Assembly: GCA_027457005.1 (NCBI GenBank)
Contig: DAIDTV010000022.1
Span: forward strand, 1 to 12,529
Direction of reading: 5' to 3'
DNA: 12,529 bases
From: Chloroflexota bacterium
GTDB taxonomy: Bacteria; Chloroflexota; Limnocylindria; Limnocylindrales; CSP1-4
This document shows, one piece after another, positions 5,932-11,478 of the stretch. Each line of letters begins with the position of its first letter. The stretch's first letter is position 1. Made by a program: the position numbers and the translations under genes. The notes under the pieces are model-generated. The model searched no databases and was not told the origin of the DNA. It was given only the letters and a program-made list of their open reading frames with translations.

Positions 5932-7044
5932 CTACCGCCGCCACACCTCGCCGCTGGCCATCGCCCGCAGCGTGCCTGCGCTGACCACCAGCCAGAAGCC
6001 GAGCAGCAGCACGAACAGCGCCACCGCCGCGGATTCCAGCAGGCCCACGTGCCAGCTGCGCGCCAGCGCGAGGGTGCTGGCCGTGTACGCCCCGAGCGGG
6101 AACGTGAAAGCCCACCAGCCCAGGCCGTAGGGCAGCTCCCCGCGCCGCAGGTACGCGACCAGCAGCAGGATCGCCGAGGCCAGCCACCACAGGCCGAAGC
6201 CCCAAAGCGCCGCCGCAATGAGCGACGAGAGCACCCCGATCACCGGCGCGGCCGTGCCCCACAGCGGGGTCCCGGCCTGCGCGATGCGCAGCAGGGCGAG
6301 GCTGCCCACCCCGATCGGCCCCAGGCCGATCCACAGCGACGGCGCGAGTGGCGCGGCGGGCAGGGGGTGGAAGATCAGCCGGTCATACAGCAGCGACGCG
6401 ACCAGCACGAAGAGCACGAAGCCCATGCCCCAGAAGGCGTAGGAGGCGAAGATCAGCAGCGCGGCGTCCGACGGGGCCACGTGCGGCACCAGGGGCAGCA
6501 GCGCCAGTGGCACCACGATGTTGACGACCGGCGGGATGAACCAGGCCCCGTTGGAGACCTCCGGTCCGACCGGATGCGTCACGAACAACAGGTGGGCGAA
6601 CAGCACGCTGACGGCAAAGGCGAGCACGAGCCCGATGGCCGCCAGCACGCCGACGGTCAGGGTGACGTCTCCGGCCGCGCCGATCGACGGCCCCACGGTC
6701 GCGATCCCCACCGCCAGCACCAGGATGCCGCCGGGGAAGGTGCCGTAGAGGGCACCGGCCACCGGGTTGGCCAGGTCCTGGCGGGCCGCGTCGGGGTGCC
6801 CGATCCAGCGCGCGACGTACGGGATCCCGAGCAGGACGGCGAGCACGGCCGAAAGCGCGACCATGGCGACGCCGAAGGCCCGGCCGAGATCGCCCAGGCC
6901 GGCGAGCTGCCCCGGGTTCTGGTAGGCGATGACCCCGACGATGGCCGTCCCCATGACGGCTCCATACCAGCCGGGGTGGAAGCCGCGCAGGCGCACCTGC
7001 GATGCGGTGGCCGCCGCTTCCTCGGCATACAGGGTGGTGGACAC
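5932..7044 (-). CDS. TDT/SLAC1-family anion transporter (tellurite-resistance / C4-dicarboxylate / sulfite-efflux type)
   Basis: Hydrophobic protein of 370 residues with about ten membrane helices. The opening FHPGWYGAVMGTAIVGVIAY is the conserved first helix of TDT carriers (TehA, Mae1, Ssu1, SLAC1). Later blocks are LLFVTHPVGPEVSNGAWFIP with PPVVNIVVPLAL, GPIGVGSLALLRIAQAGTPL, and GWWAFTFPLGAYTASTLALA near the C-terminus. Family substrates include sulfite, malate, nitrate, chloride and tellurite, so the substrate is open; the nearby TauE and DsrE pieces make a sulfur oxyanion the favoured guess. GTG 7044 was chosen because GGAGGA (7057-7052) lies 7 bases upstream; an in-frame ATG at 7077 has no such site and would add 11 residues. 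It converges with the NifX-like gene. Confidence 0.85.
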   Translation of the reverse strand: MSTTLYAEEAAATASQVRLRGFHPGWYGAVMGTAIVGVIAYQNPGQLAGLGDLGRAFGVAMVALSAVLAVLLGIPYVARWIGHPDAARQDLANPVAGALYGTFPGGILVLAVGIATVGPSIGAAGDVTLTVGVLAAIGLVLAFAVSVLFAHLLFVTHPVGPEVSNGAWFIPPVVNIVVPLALLPLVPHVAPSDAALLIFASYAFWGMGFVLFVLVASLLYDRLIFHPLPAAPLAPSLWIGLGPIGVGSLALLRIAQAGTPLWGTAAPVIGVLSSLIAAALWGFGLWWLASAILLLVAYLRRGELPYGLGWWAFTFPLGAYTASTLALARSWHVGLLESAAVALFVLLLGFWLVVSAGTLRAMASGEVWRR

Positions 7045-7217
7045 GAGACATTCCTCCGAACGAGCGATGGTGGACATGCGAGATGACAGGGGGCGGCCGT
7101 CAGGGCGGCGACGGACACCCGGGACCCGCGGCGCACCCGTCGTGCCGCGGCCCCACGCGAGGACGCATCGGGAGTCGCATCACAGGAGATTGGAGCGTTC
7201 CCTGTTGCGCATCTCGG

Positions 7218-7571
7218 CTAGTAAACGAGGACGTGGGACGCCGAGCTCATCTCGAGGATGAAGCGCCCGGCGGCGACCCCCTCTGCGTTGTCGACGAGCG
7301 TGTCGCGGTCGATGCCCCGCTTGGCAATGCCCGGCGGGCACGCCAGCAGCCGCCCTCCGACCTCGCGGTAGTCGCCCATCAGCTTCGACAGCGTGGGATA
7401 TCCCGTGGCCACGATCGCCTCGGCAGGGCCCTTGACCGCCAGCTCGTCCTTCAGGTCGAAACCGAACAACGCGAGCACCGGAACGGCGACGAGGGCCACC
7501 CCGAGGCCGAGCATCCCCGACAGGAACGAGAGACCGAACAGGAGGATGGTGAGCACGGACAGCAGCAACAT
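7218..7571 (-). pseudogene. Chimeric ORF: TauE/SafE sulfite-exporter N-terminus joined to a DsrE-like C-terminus
   Basis: 117 residues in one open frame. Residues 1 to about 45 (MLLLSVLTILLFGLSFLSGM, then LGLGVALVAVPVLALFGFDL) match the first membrane segment of TauE/SafE exporters, which normally run about 250 residues with eight helices. From about residue 46 it becomes soluble and DsrE-like: LAVKGPAEAIVATGYPTLSK, GGRLLACPPGIAKRGI, DTLVDNAEGVAAGRFILEM and a final hydrophobic strand. In DsrE-like proteins the CPP motif is usually followed by a second Cys; here it is Gly. The join has no stop or frameshift, so a deletion removing most of TauE and the front of a following dsrE gene is the simplest explanation. 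A functional membrane-anchored fusion or an assembly error is possible. ATG 7571 lies at the end of repeat B and has no strong Shine-Dalgarno; an in-frame ATG at 7640 would run back through the repeat. Confidence 0.65.
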
Positions 7572-7630
7572 CTCAGCGAGCAGTGTGTCAAGTGATAGTG
7601 AGATGTCACAGGCGCGGACGGCACGCATCC
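7569..7630. repeat. 62-bp upstream repeat, copy B (TauE/DsrE ORF)
   Basis: Ungapped match to 5239-5300 (48/62). It retains the minus-strand TTGACA (7591-7586) and the TCAAGTGA core, but the base positions where copy A has its -10 read TTGCTG here, and the ORF start ATG falls inside the would-be spacer. Copy B also has a perfect 7-base inverted pair, CATCTCA (7569-7575) and TGAGATG (7599-7605), which copy A lacks. Likely a shared operator or promoter remnant. Confidence 0.7.
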
Positions 7631-7674
7631 ATGGGGCCATCCGGCACGGAGAGGTCTCGCCTGGCCGGCGCGAC

Positions 7675-7683
7675 TGCTACGAT
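7675..7683 (+). promoter_or_regulatory. Candidate extended -10 promoter for the DUF5661 gene
   Basis: TGCTACGAT at 7675-7683 fits an extended -10 (TG-n-TAcgAT). No good -35 is visible at 16-18 bases. A start of transcription near 7690 would leave a short leader before the DUF5661 start. Confidence 0.35.
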
Positions 7684-7714
7684 CGGCCCCTGACGAACAA
7701 GCGGGGTGGCATCG

Positions 7715-7999
7715 ATGGAAATGCGCCGGTTCAGCAGCGCGGAGGCCCGCCGCATCGGCGAGCAACTGGGAATCGATTGGTCGTCGGCACCCTGGGACGT
7801 GGAGCAGTTCCGGGCCGGGATGGACGTGGAGCTCGAGCACGGGTTGCGGGACCCGGCCACCAACGTGACCGGTGACGATCCCGTCACCACCGGCAGGATC
7901 GCGCTCGCGCACCTCAAGGAGTTCCCCGACTACTACACGCGGCTGGAGGACATGGAGGAAGAGGCCAGGCGCCACTGGGGCGCCCGATCGGGTGACTGA
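7715..7999 (+). CDS. DUF5661 family protein
   Basis: Small acidic soluble protein of 94 residues of unknown function. It reads FSSAEARRIGEQLGIDWSSA, then FRAGMDVELEHGLRDPATNV, GDDPVTTGRIALAHLKEFPD and YYTRLEDMEEEA. This is the typical layout of DUF5661: A-x-x-IG-x-x-LGIDW, F-x-x-G-x-x-VELEHG-x-x-DP-x-TNVT-x-DD, then TG-x-IALAHL-x-EFPDYY. It has no membrane segment, signal peptide or cysteine. Family members often sit in environmental or stress-type gene neighbourhoods, but no activity is established. ATG 7715 is preferred because conserved similarity begins right after it and GGGGTGG (7703-7709) is upstream; GTG 7706 and ATG 7721 are in-frame alternatives. It is transcribed away from the repeat-B gene and converges with argH. 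Confidence 0.85.
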   Translation: MEMRRFSSAEARRIGEQLGIDWSSAPWDVEQFRAGMDVELEHGLRDPATNVTGDDPVTTGRIALAHLKEFPDYYTRLEDMEEEARRHWGARSGD

Positions 8000-8005
8000 G
8001 CGCCG

Positions 8006-8046
8006 GCCGCACCTGGGGCGGGGTTTGCCAGTCCCCTGAGTGCGGC
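8006..8046. terminator. Hairpin between convergent DUF5661 and argH genes
   Basis: GCCGCAC (8006-8012) pairs perfectly with GTGCGGC (8040-8046); inside, GGGG (8015-8018 or 8020-8023) can pair with CCCC (8033-8036). The element starts 6 bases after the DUF5661 stop and lies upstream of the argH stop on the other strand. No T-run follows. Its position suggests a bidirectional termination or 3'-end structure. Confidence 0.5.
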
Positions 8047-8077
8047 GACTCCCCTGCGGACGGCGACCCGCGCCGGG

Positions 8078-9517
8078 TCAGCCGGCCAGGCCGTTCAGCC
8101 GCTCCCGGGCGGCCGCGATCGCCTCGTGCACGCGCTCGGGCGCGGTGCCGCCCAAGACACGGGGGCGCGCGACCGCGGCCTCCAGCGTGGCGGCCTCGCG
8201 CAGCGCCTGCGCCACGCCTGTCCGCTCGTCAGCCGCCTCGGCCGCGAGTCGTTTCGCGTCGGGATCCTGCTCATCGCCGAGCGCAGCGACGAAGGCGCCC
8301 TCAGCGAGCTCGTCCAGCCGGCAGCCCCGCCGCTCGGCCTCCGCCACCAGCCGCCCCGCCACGTGATGCGCGACGCGGAACGGCAGGCCGCGCTCCACCA
8401 GCGCGTCCGCGACCGACGTGGCGGTGATGTGGCCGCCCAGGGCAGCCTCGCGCATGCGGTCGGCGTGGATCATCACCCCGGCCATGACGGCGGCCATCAC
8501 GCGCAGCGAGGAGCCGAGGACGGCGGCTCCGTCGAACAGGGGGCCCTTGTCCTCCTGCAGGTCGCGCTGGTATGCGAGCGGCAGCCCCTTGAGCACGCCG
8601 AGCATCGTGGAGAGGTGGCCCGCCACGCGGGCCGCGCGCGCCCGCACCAGCTCGCACGGGTCGGGGTTCTTCTTGTTCGGCATCATCGACGAGCCCGTGG
8701 CGTGGGCATCCGCCAGCGTCACCCAGCCGAAGGCCGGGTTGGACCACCACACCAGTTCCTCGGCGAGCCGGGAGAGATGCACCATGGCCAGCGCGGCGGC
8801 CGCCAGGAACTCCACCACGAAATCGCGATCGCTGACGGCGTCCAGCGAGTTGGCGGTCACGCCCGCAAACCCCAGCTCGGCGGCGGTCGCCTCGCGATCG
8901 AGGTCGAAACCAGCTCCCGCCAGCGCACCCGCCCCCAGCGGGGAGCGGTCCGCCCGTCGGGCGCAATCGGCCAGCCGGCCGCGGTCGCGCTCCAGCATCT
9001 CGACATAGGCGAGCAGGTGGTGCGCGAGCAGCACGGGCTGCGCGGGCTGCACGTGGGTCATGCCCGGGAGGACCGCCTCGCCGTCCCGTTCCGCCCGGTC
9101 GACCAGTGCCCGCTCGAGCCCGACCATGTCGCCGTCCAGTTCGCGGATCGTCCGGCGCAGCCAGAGCCGCAGGTCGAGCGCGACCTGATCGTTCCGCGAC
9201 CGGCCGGTGTGCAGCTTGCCGGCCACCGGACCGAGTCGCGCCGTGAGGGCCGCCTCGAGGTTGAGGTGGACGTCCTCCAGGGCGGGGTCCCACGCGAACG
9301 TGCCCGCTTCGACGTCCCGGCGAAGCGCCCGGAGACCCTCGACCAGCCGACCCGATTCCTCCCCGGTCAGCAGCCCGGCTCGCTCGAGCCCGCGGACGTG
9401 GGCGATCGACCCGTCGATGTCGTCCACCGCCAGCGCCCGGTCGACCTCGACCGAGCGCGTCGCCTCCGCGATCAGTGGATCGGTCTCGCCGGTGAACCGC
9501 CCGCCCCACATGCGCAT
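8078..9517 (-). CDS. argH: Argininosuccinate lyase
   Basis: Fumarase/aspartase-superfamily enzyme that splits argininosuccinate into arginine and fumarate, the last arginine step. It has 479 residues, within the usual 460-480. The start MRMWGGRFTGETDP is the classical N-terminus. Further signatures are EDVHLNLEAALTARLG, GKLHTGRSRNDQVALDLRLW, PGMTHVQPAQPVLLAHHLLA, and the signature loop GSSMMPNKKNPD (from G275), which carries the catalytic serine region and the substrate-binding lysine. DFVVEFLAAAALAMVHLSRL and KGLPLAYQRDLQEDK also match. ATG 9517 has AGGAGG 7 bases upstream. It lies on the opposite strand from argBRG-argA and about 4.6 kb away, so it is expressed separately; its nearest same-strand neighbour is an MFS transporter 118 bases upstream. 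Confidence 0.97.
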   Translation of the reverse strand: MRMWGGRFTGETDPLIAEATRSVEVDRALAVDDIDGSIAHVRGLERAGLLTGEESGRLVEGLRALRRDVEAGTFAWDPALEDVHLNLEAALTARLGPVAGKLHTGRSRNDQVALDLRLWLRRTIRELDGDMVGLERALVDRAERDGEAVLPGMTHVQPAQPVLLAHHLLAYVEMLERDRGRLADCARRADRSPLGAGALAGAGFDLDREATAAELGFAGVTANSLDAVSDRDFVVEFLAAAALAMVHLSRLAEELVWWSNPAFGWVTLADAHATGSSMMPNKKNPDPCELVRARAARVAGHLSTMLGVLKGLPLAYQRDLQEDKGPLFDGAAVLGSSLRVMAAVMAGVMIHADRMREAALGGHITATSVADALVERGLPFRVAHHVAGRLVAEAERRGCRLDELAEGAFVAALGDEQDPDAKRLAAEAADERTGVAQALREAATLEAAVARPRVLGGTAPERVHEAIAAARERLNGLAG

Positions 9518-9524
9518 CCGGGCT

Positions 9525-9544
9525 CCTCCTGTGCCGCGAGTGTA
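9525..9544 (-). promoter_or_regulatory. Candidate argH -10 element and Shine-Dalgarno
   Basis: On the minus strand TACACT (9544-9539) is a 4/6 -10 match, followed by AGGAGG just before ATG 9517. A transcript from here would have a leader of about 15 bases. No clear -35 and no ARG box are visible. The remaining bases 9545-9635 hold only GC-rich spacer, with a CGGGTACCCG palindrome around 9607-9616 after the MFS stop. Confidence 0.3.
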
Positions 9545-9635
9545 CCGGCTATCCGGGGCAGGCCAGCGCCGGCTTGGTCAGCCTCGGGAGGGCGGGCAGG
9601 TCGCGTCGGGTACCCGATACCGGGGGCCGGATCGG

Positions 9636-10877
9636 TCAGCGCCGGGACGGGCCGAGGCGGACCTCGCCGCGCGACGGCACGTACCACCACGCCACGATCG
9701 CCGCCAGGACGGCACCCACGGCGCTCGCCGCGAAGACGGGCCCGTGCCCGTACGTCCCGAACAGGTACCCCCCACCGAGATCGGAAAGGATCGCGGCCAC
9801 CCCCAGCGCGCTCATCTGGTAGAGAGCCTGGCCGCTCGCCTGCAGCCCTTCGGGGAGGAGCGCCCCGACCGTGAGCACGCTGGTGACGGTCAGCGAGCCG
9901 TAGGCGAGCCCGGTCAGCGGCCGGGTCACCACGATCAGCGCGGGGTCGGCCAGCACGATCCAGGCGACGTACGCGAGCACGTAGAGCCCGCAGCCGGCGA
10001 CGAAGAGCCCCCGCAGGCCGACGCGACCGGCCACGCGCGCGGCGACCAGCATGGCGGGGATCTCGAAGAGAGCCGACACCGTGGCAGACAGCGCGATGAT
10101 CGACGGCGCGCCGCCGAGATCGGCGATGCGGAGCGGCAGGAACGTGAGGCTCGCGACGATCCCCAGGTTCGCCAGCACCACCGCTGCCATCACCCCCAGC
10201 AGGCGCGGCGCGACACCGATGGCGACGCCGATGGAGCCGGTGGCCTCGGTCCAGCGGCGATGGCGTGCGGAGCGCACGCCCGTCCCCGGCTCACCCGCGC
10301 CGGCGCCGTTGCCCGGGGCGGGATCCCGGTAGTCGGCCAGACGCGTGCGCGCCACCTCCGGGATGCCGATCGCGGCGACGGCCACCAGGAGCGCCGAGGC
10401 TGCCGCGAGCGGGTACGCGAGTCCGTAGCCGGTCCCGTCGAAGAGGACGCCCGCGGCCAGTGCCGCCACCGCGAACGAGCCGCTCTCGAGGAGCCGGAAG
10501 CTGCCGTAGCGCTCCGGATGCGACGCGAGCGCCACGACCGCGACCGCATCGGTGAGCATCGCGGTGCCCGGGGCCGCCACGTAGAACGCGACGACGAAGA
10601 GGGCCACCAGCGGGAGGGCCAGCGGGGCGCCGAAGAGCAGGGCGGTGACGGCGGCCGCCAGGGCGGCGATCCGGAGCGCGCCGGGGCGGCCCAGGACCAC
10701 GTCCCCCAGGTGCCCCCAGACTGGGAGCCCGACCACGTACCCCACGGCGGTCAGCGCCATCACCCCACCGATCTCGAGCGGCGAGAAGCCGCGCAGGGCG
10801 AGGATCACGGTCACGAACGGCATGAGGACGCCGATCAGGACGCCGTCGACGAGGTAGAGACCGCGCAGGGCACGCAC
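9636..10877 (-). CDS. MFS transporter (MFS_1-like, 12 helices)
   Basis: Integral membrane protein of 413 residues with two bundles of about six helices joined by a hydrophilic loop (about residues 200-240, from RTRLADYRDPAPG through GVRSARHRRWTEA). The first cytoplasmic loop GLPVWGHLGDVVLGRPGALR is the MFS motif A region in the form seen in sugar, nucleoside and phenylpropionate permeases (LacY/HcaT-like). The second half repeats it as EIPAMLVAARVAGRVGLRGL. YQMSALGVAAILSDLGGGYL near the end is also typical of this subgroup. The cargo cannot be told. GTG 10877 is chosen because family similarity starts there; no Shine-Dalgarno is visible, and TACCAT 8 bases upstream could be a -10 giving a leaderless message. 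It is divergent from the Rrf2 regulator and upstream of argH. Confidence 0.85.
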   Translation of the reverse strand: MRALRGLYLVDGVLIGVLMPFVTVILALRGFSPLEIGGVMALTAVGYVVGLPVWGHLGDVVLGRPGALRIAALAAAVTALLFGAPLALPLVALFVVAFYVAAPGTAMLTDAVAVVALASHPERYGSFRLLESGSFAVAALAAGVLFDGTGYGLAYPLAAASALLVAVAAIGIPEVARTRLADYRDPAPGNGAGAGEPGTGVRSARHRRWTEATGSIGVAIGVAPRLLGVMAAVVLANLGIVASLTFLPLRIADLGGAPSIIALSATVSALFEIPAMLVAARVAGRVGLRGLFVAGCGLYVLAYVAWIVLADPALIVVTRPLTGLAYGSLTVTSVLTVGALLPEGLQASGQALYQMSALGVAAILSDLGGGYLFGTYGHGPVFAASAVGAVLAAIVAWWYVPSRGEVRLGPSRR

Positions 10878-10885
10878 GGGAGTGC

Positions 10886-10891
10886 ATGGTA
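10886..10891 (-). promoter_or_regulatory. Candidate -10 for a leaderless MFS transcript
   Basis: TACCAT on the minus strand ends 8 bases before GTG 10877. That is the spacing expected if transcription begins at or very near the start codon, and it agrees with the missing Shine-Dalgarno. No clear -35. Confidence 0.3.
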
Positions 10892-10971
10892 GGCGCTGGC
10901 GGGTCGCACCACCGGCCCTTCCCGGTGAGCATCGATCGCTCCGGCCGCAGGGGTCGCCGGGCAACCCATGG

Positions 10972-10977
10972 CATACT
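10972..10977 (+). promoter_or_regulatory. Candidate -10 for a leaderless Rrf2 transcript
   Basis: CATACT at 10972-10977 lies 9 bases before ATG 10987. No Shine-Dalgarno precedes that ATG, so a leaderless or nearly leaderless message is plausible. No convincing -35 is seen. Confidence 0.35.
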
Positions 10978-10986
10978 CGTCCGACC

Positions 10987-11430
10987 ATGCGACTCGAGCT
11001 GACGCGACGGGGGGACTACGCCGTTCGCGCGGCCATCGCGCTGGCCGCCGCGGACGGCAACGGGCTCCTCAGCACCCGCCGGATCGCCGCCGAGATGCAG
11101 ATCCCGCCGCGGTTCCTCCCCCAGGTCATGGCTGACCTGGTCCGCGCCGACCTGGTGGTGGCGACCACCGGGCGCTCCGGTGGATACCGCCTGGCGCGGC
11201 GGGCCGCGGACATCTCGCTGCTCGACGTGATCCGCGCCGCGGAGCACGAGCACGCGGTCCGCACCTGCATTCTTCGGGGAGGGCCCTGCGACCCGGAGGG
11301 ACGCTGCGACGTCCACGACGTGTTCTCCGACGCGCGCGACGCGCTGCTCCGGTCCCTGGGCGAGGCGACGCTGGCGGGAGTGGCGGAGACCCGGCGCCGG
11401 CGGCTGCCGGGGAGCGTCGCGGCCACCTGA
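10987..11430 (+). CDS. Rrf2-family transcriptional regulator with Fe-S cysteine motif (IscR/NsrR-like)
   Basis: Winged-helix regulator of 147 residues. It starts MRLELTRRGDYAVRAAIALA, then STRRIAAEMQIPPRFLPQVM (HTH, about 29-48), the wing TGRSGGYRLAR (61-71) and ISLLDVIRAAEH, all standard for Rrf2. The sensor segment has C94, C101, C107 and H110. IscR uses C-x5-C-x5-C-x2-H; here the second part is identical but the first gap is six. This should bind an Fe-S cluster and respond to iron-sulfur status, NO or redox. Which one is open. The start fits the conserved N-terminus. It is divergent from the MFS gene (109-base gap) and convergent with the terminal membrane protein. Rrf2 proteins usually repress adjacent promoters, so both itself and the MFS gene are candidate targets. 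Confidence 0.93.
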   Translation: MRLELTRRGDYAVRAAIALAAADGNGLLSTRRIAAEMQIPPRFLPQVMADLVRADLVVATTGRSGGYRLARRAADISLLDVIRAAEHEHAVRTCILRGGPCDPEGRCDVHDVFSDARDALLRSLGEATLAGVAETRRRRLPGSVAAT

Positions 11431-11439
11431 GCGACGGGT

Positions 11440-11476
11440 CGCGGCTCGGCGCCCCGGCTCCGGCGCCCCGGCCGCG
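11440..11476. terminator. Hairpin between convergent Rrf2 and membrane-protein genes
   Basis: CGCGGC (11440-11445) pairs with GCCGCG (11471-11476), and inside GGCGCC (11448-11453) pairs with GGCGCC (11462-11467), leaving an 8-base loop. The arms contain a 12-base direct repeat CGGCGCCCCGGC (11447-11458 and 11461-11472). There is no T-run. It fills nearly the whole 48-base convergent gap and probably acts as a bidirectional terminator or 3' barrier. Confidence 0.5.
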
Positions 11477-11478
11477 GT

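Noticed and set aside
8126..10892. Long plus-strand open frames (582 and 561 codons) under argH and the MFS gene
   Set aside because: Both opposing genes have complete family signatures, and the plus-strand products are low-complexity Arg/Gly/Pro-rich with no domain.
10878..10988. N-terminal extension of the MFS protein by 37 residues across the divergent gap
   Set aside because: The extra residues lack hydrophobicity and family similarity, and the extension would overlap the Rrf2 start; GTG 10877 fits the first helix.
11447..11472. Twelve-base tandem repeat CGGCGCCCCGGC x2 as a possible repeat array
   Set aside because: Only two units, and they are explained by the hairpin arms of the convergent gap.
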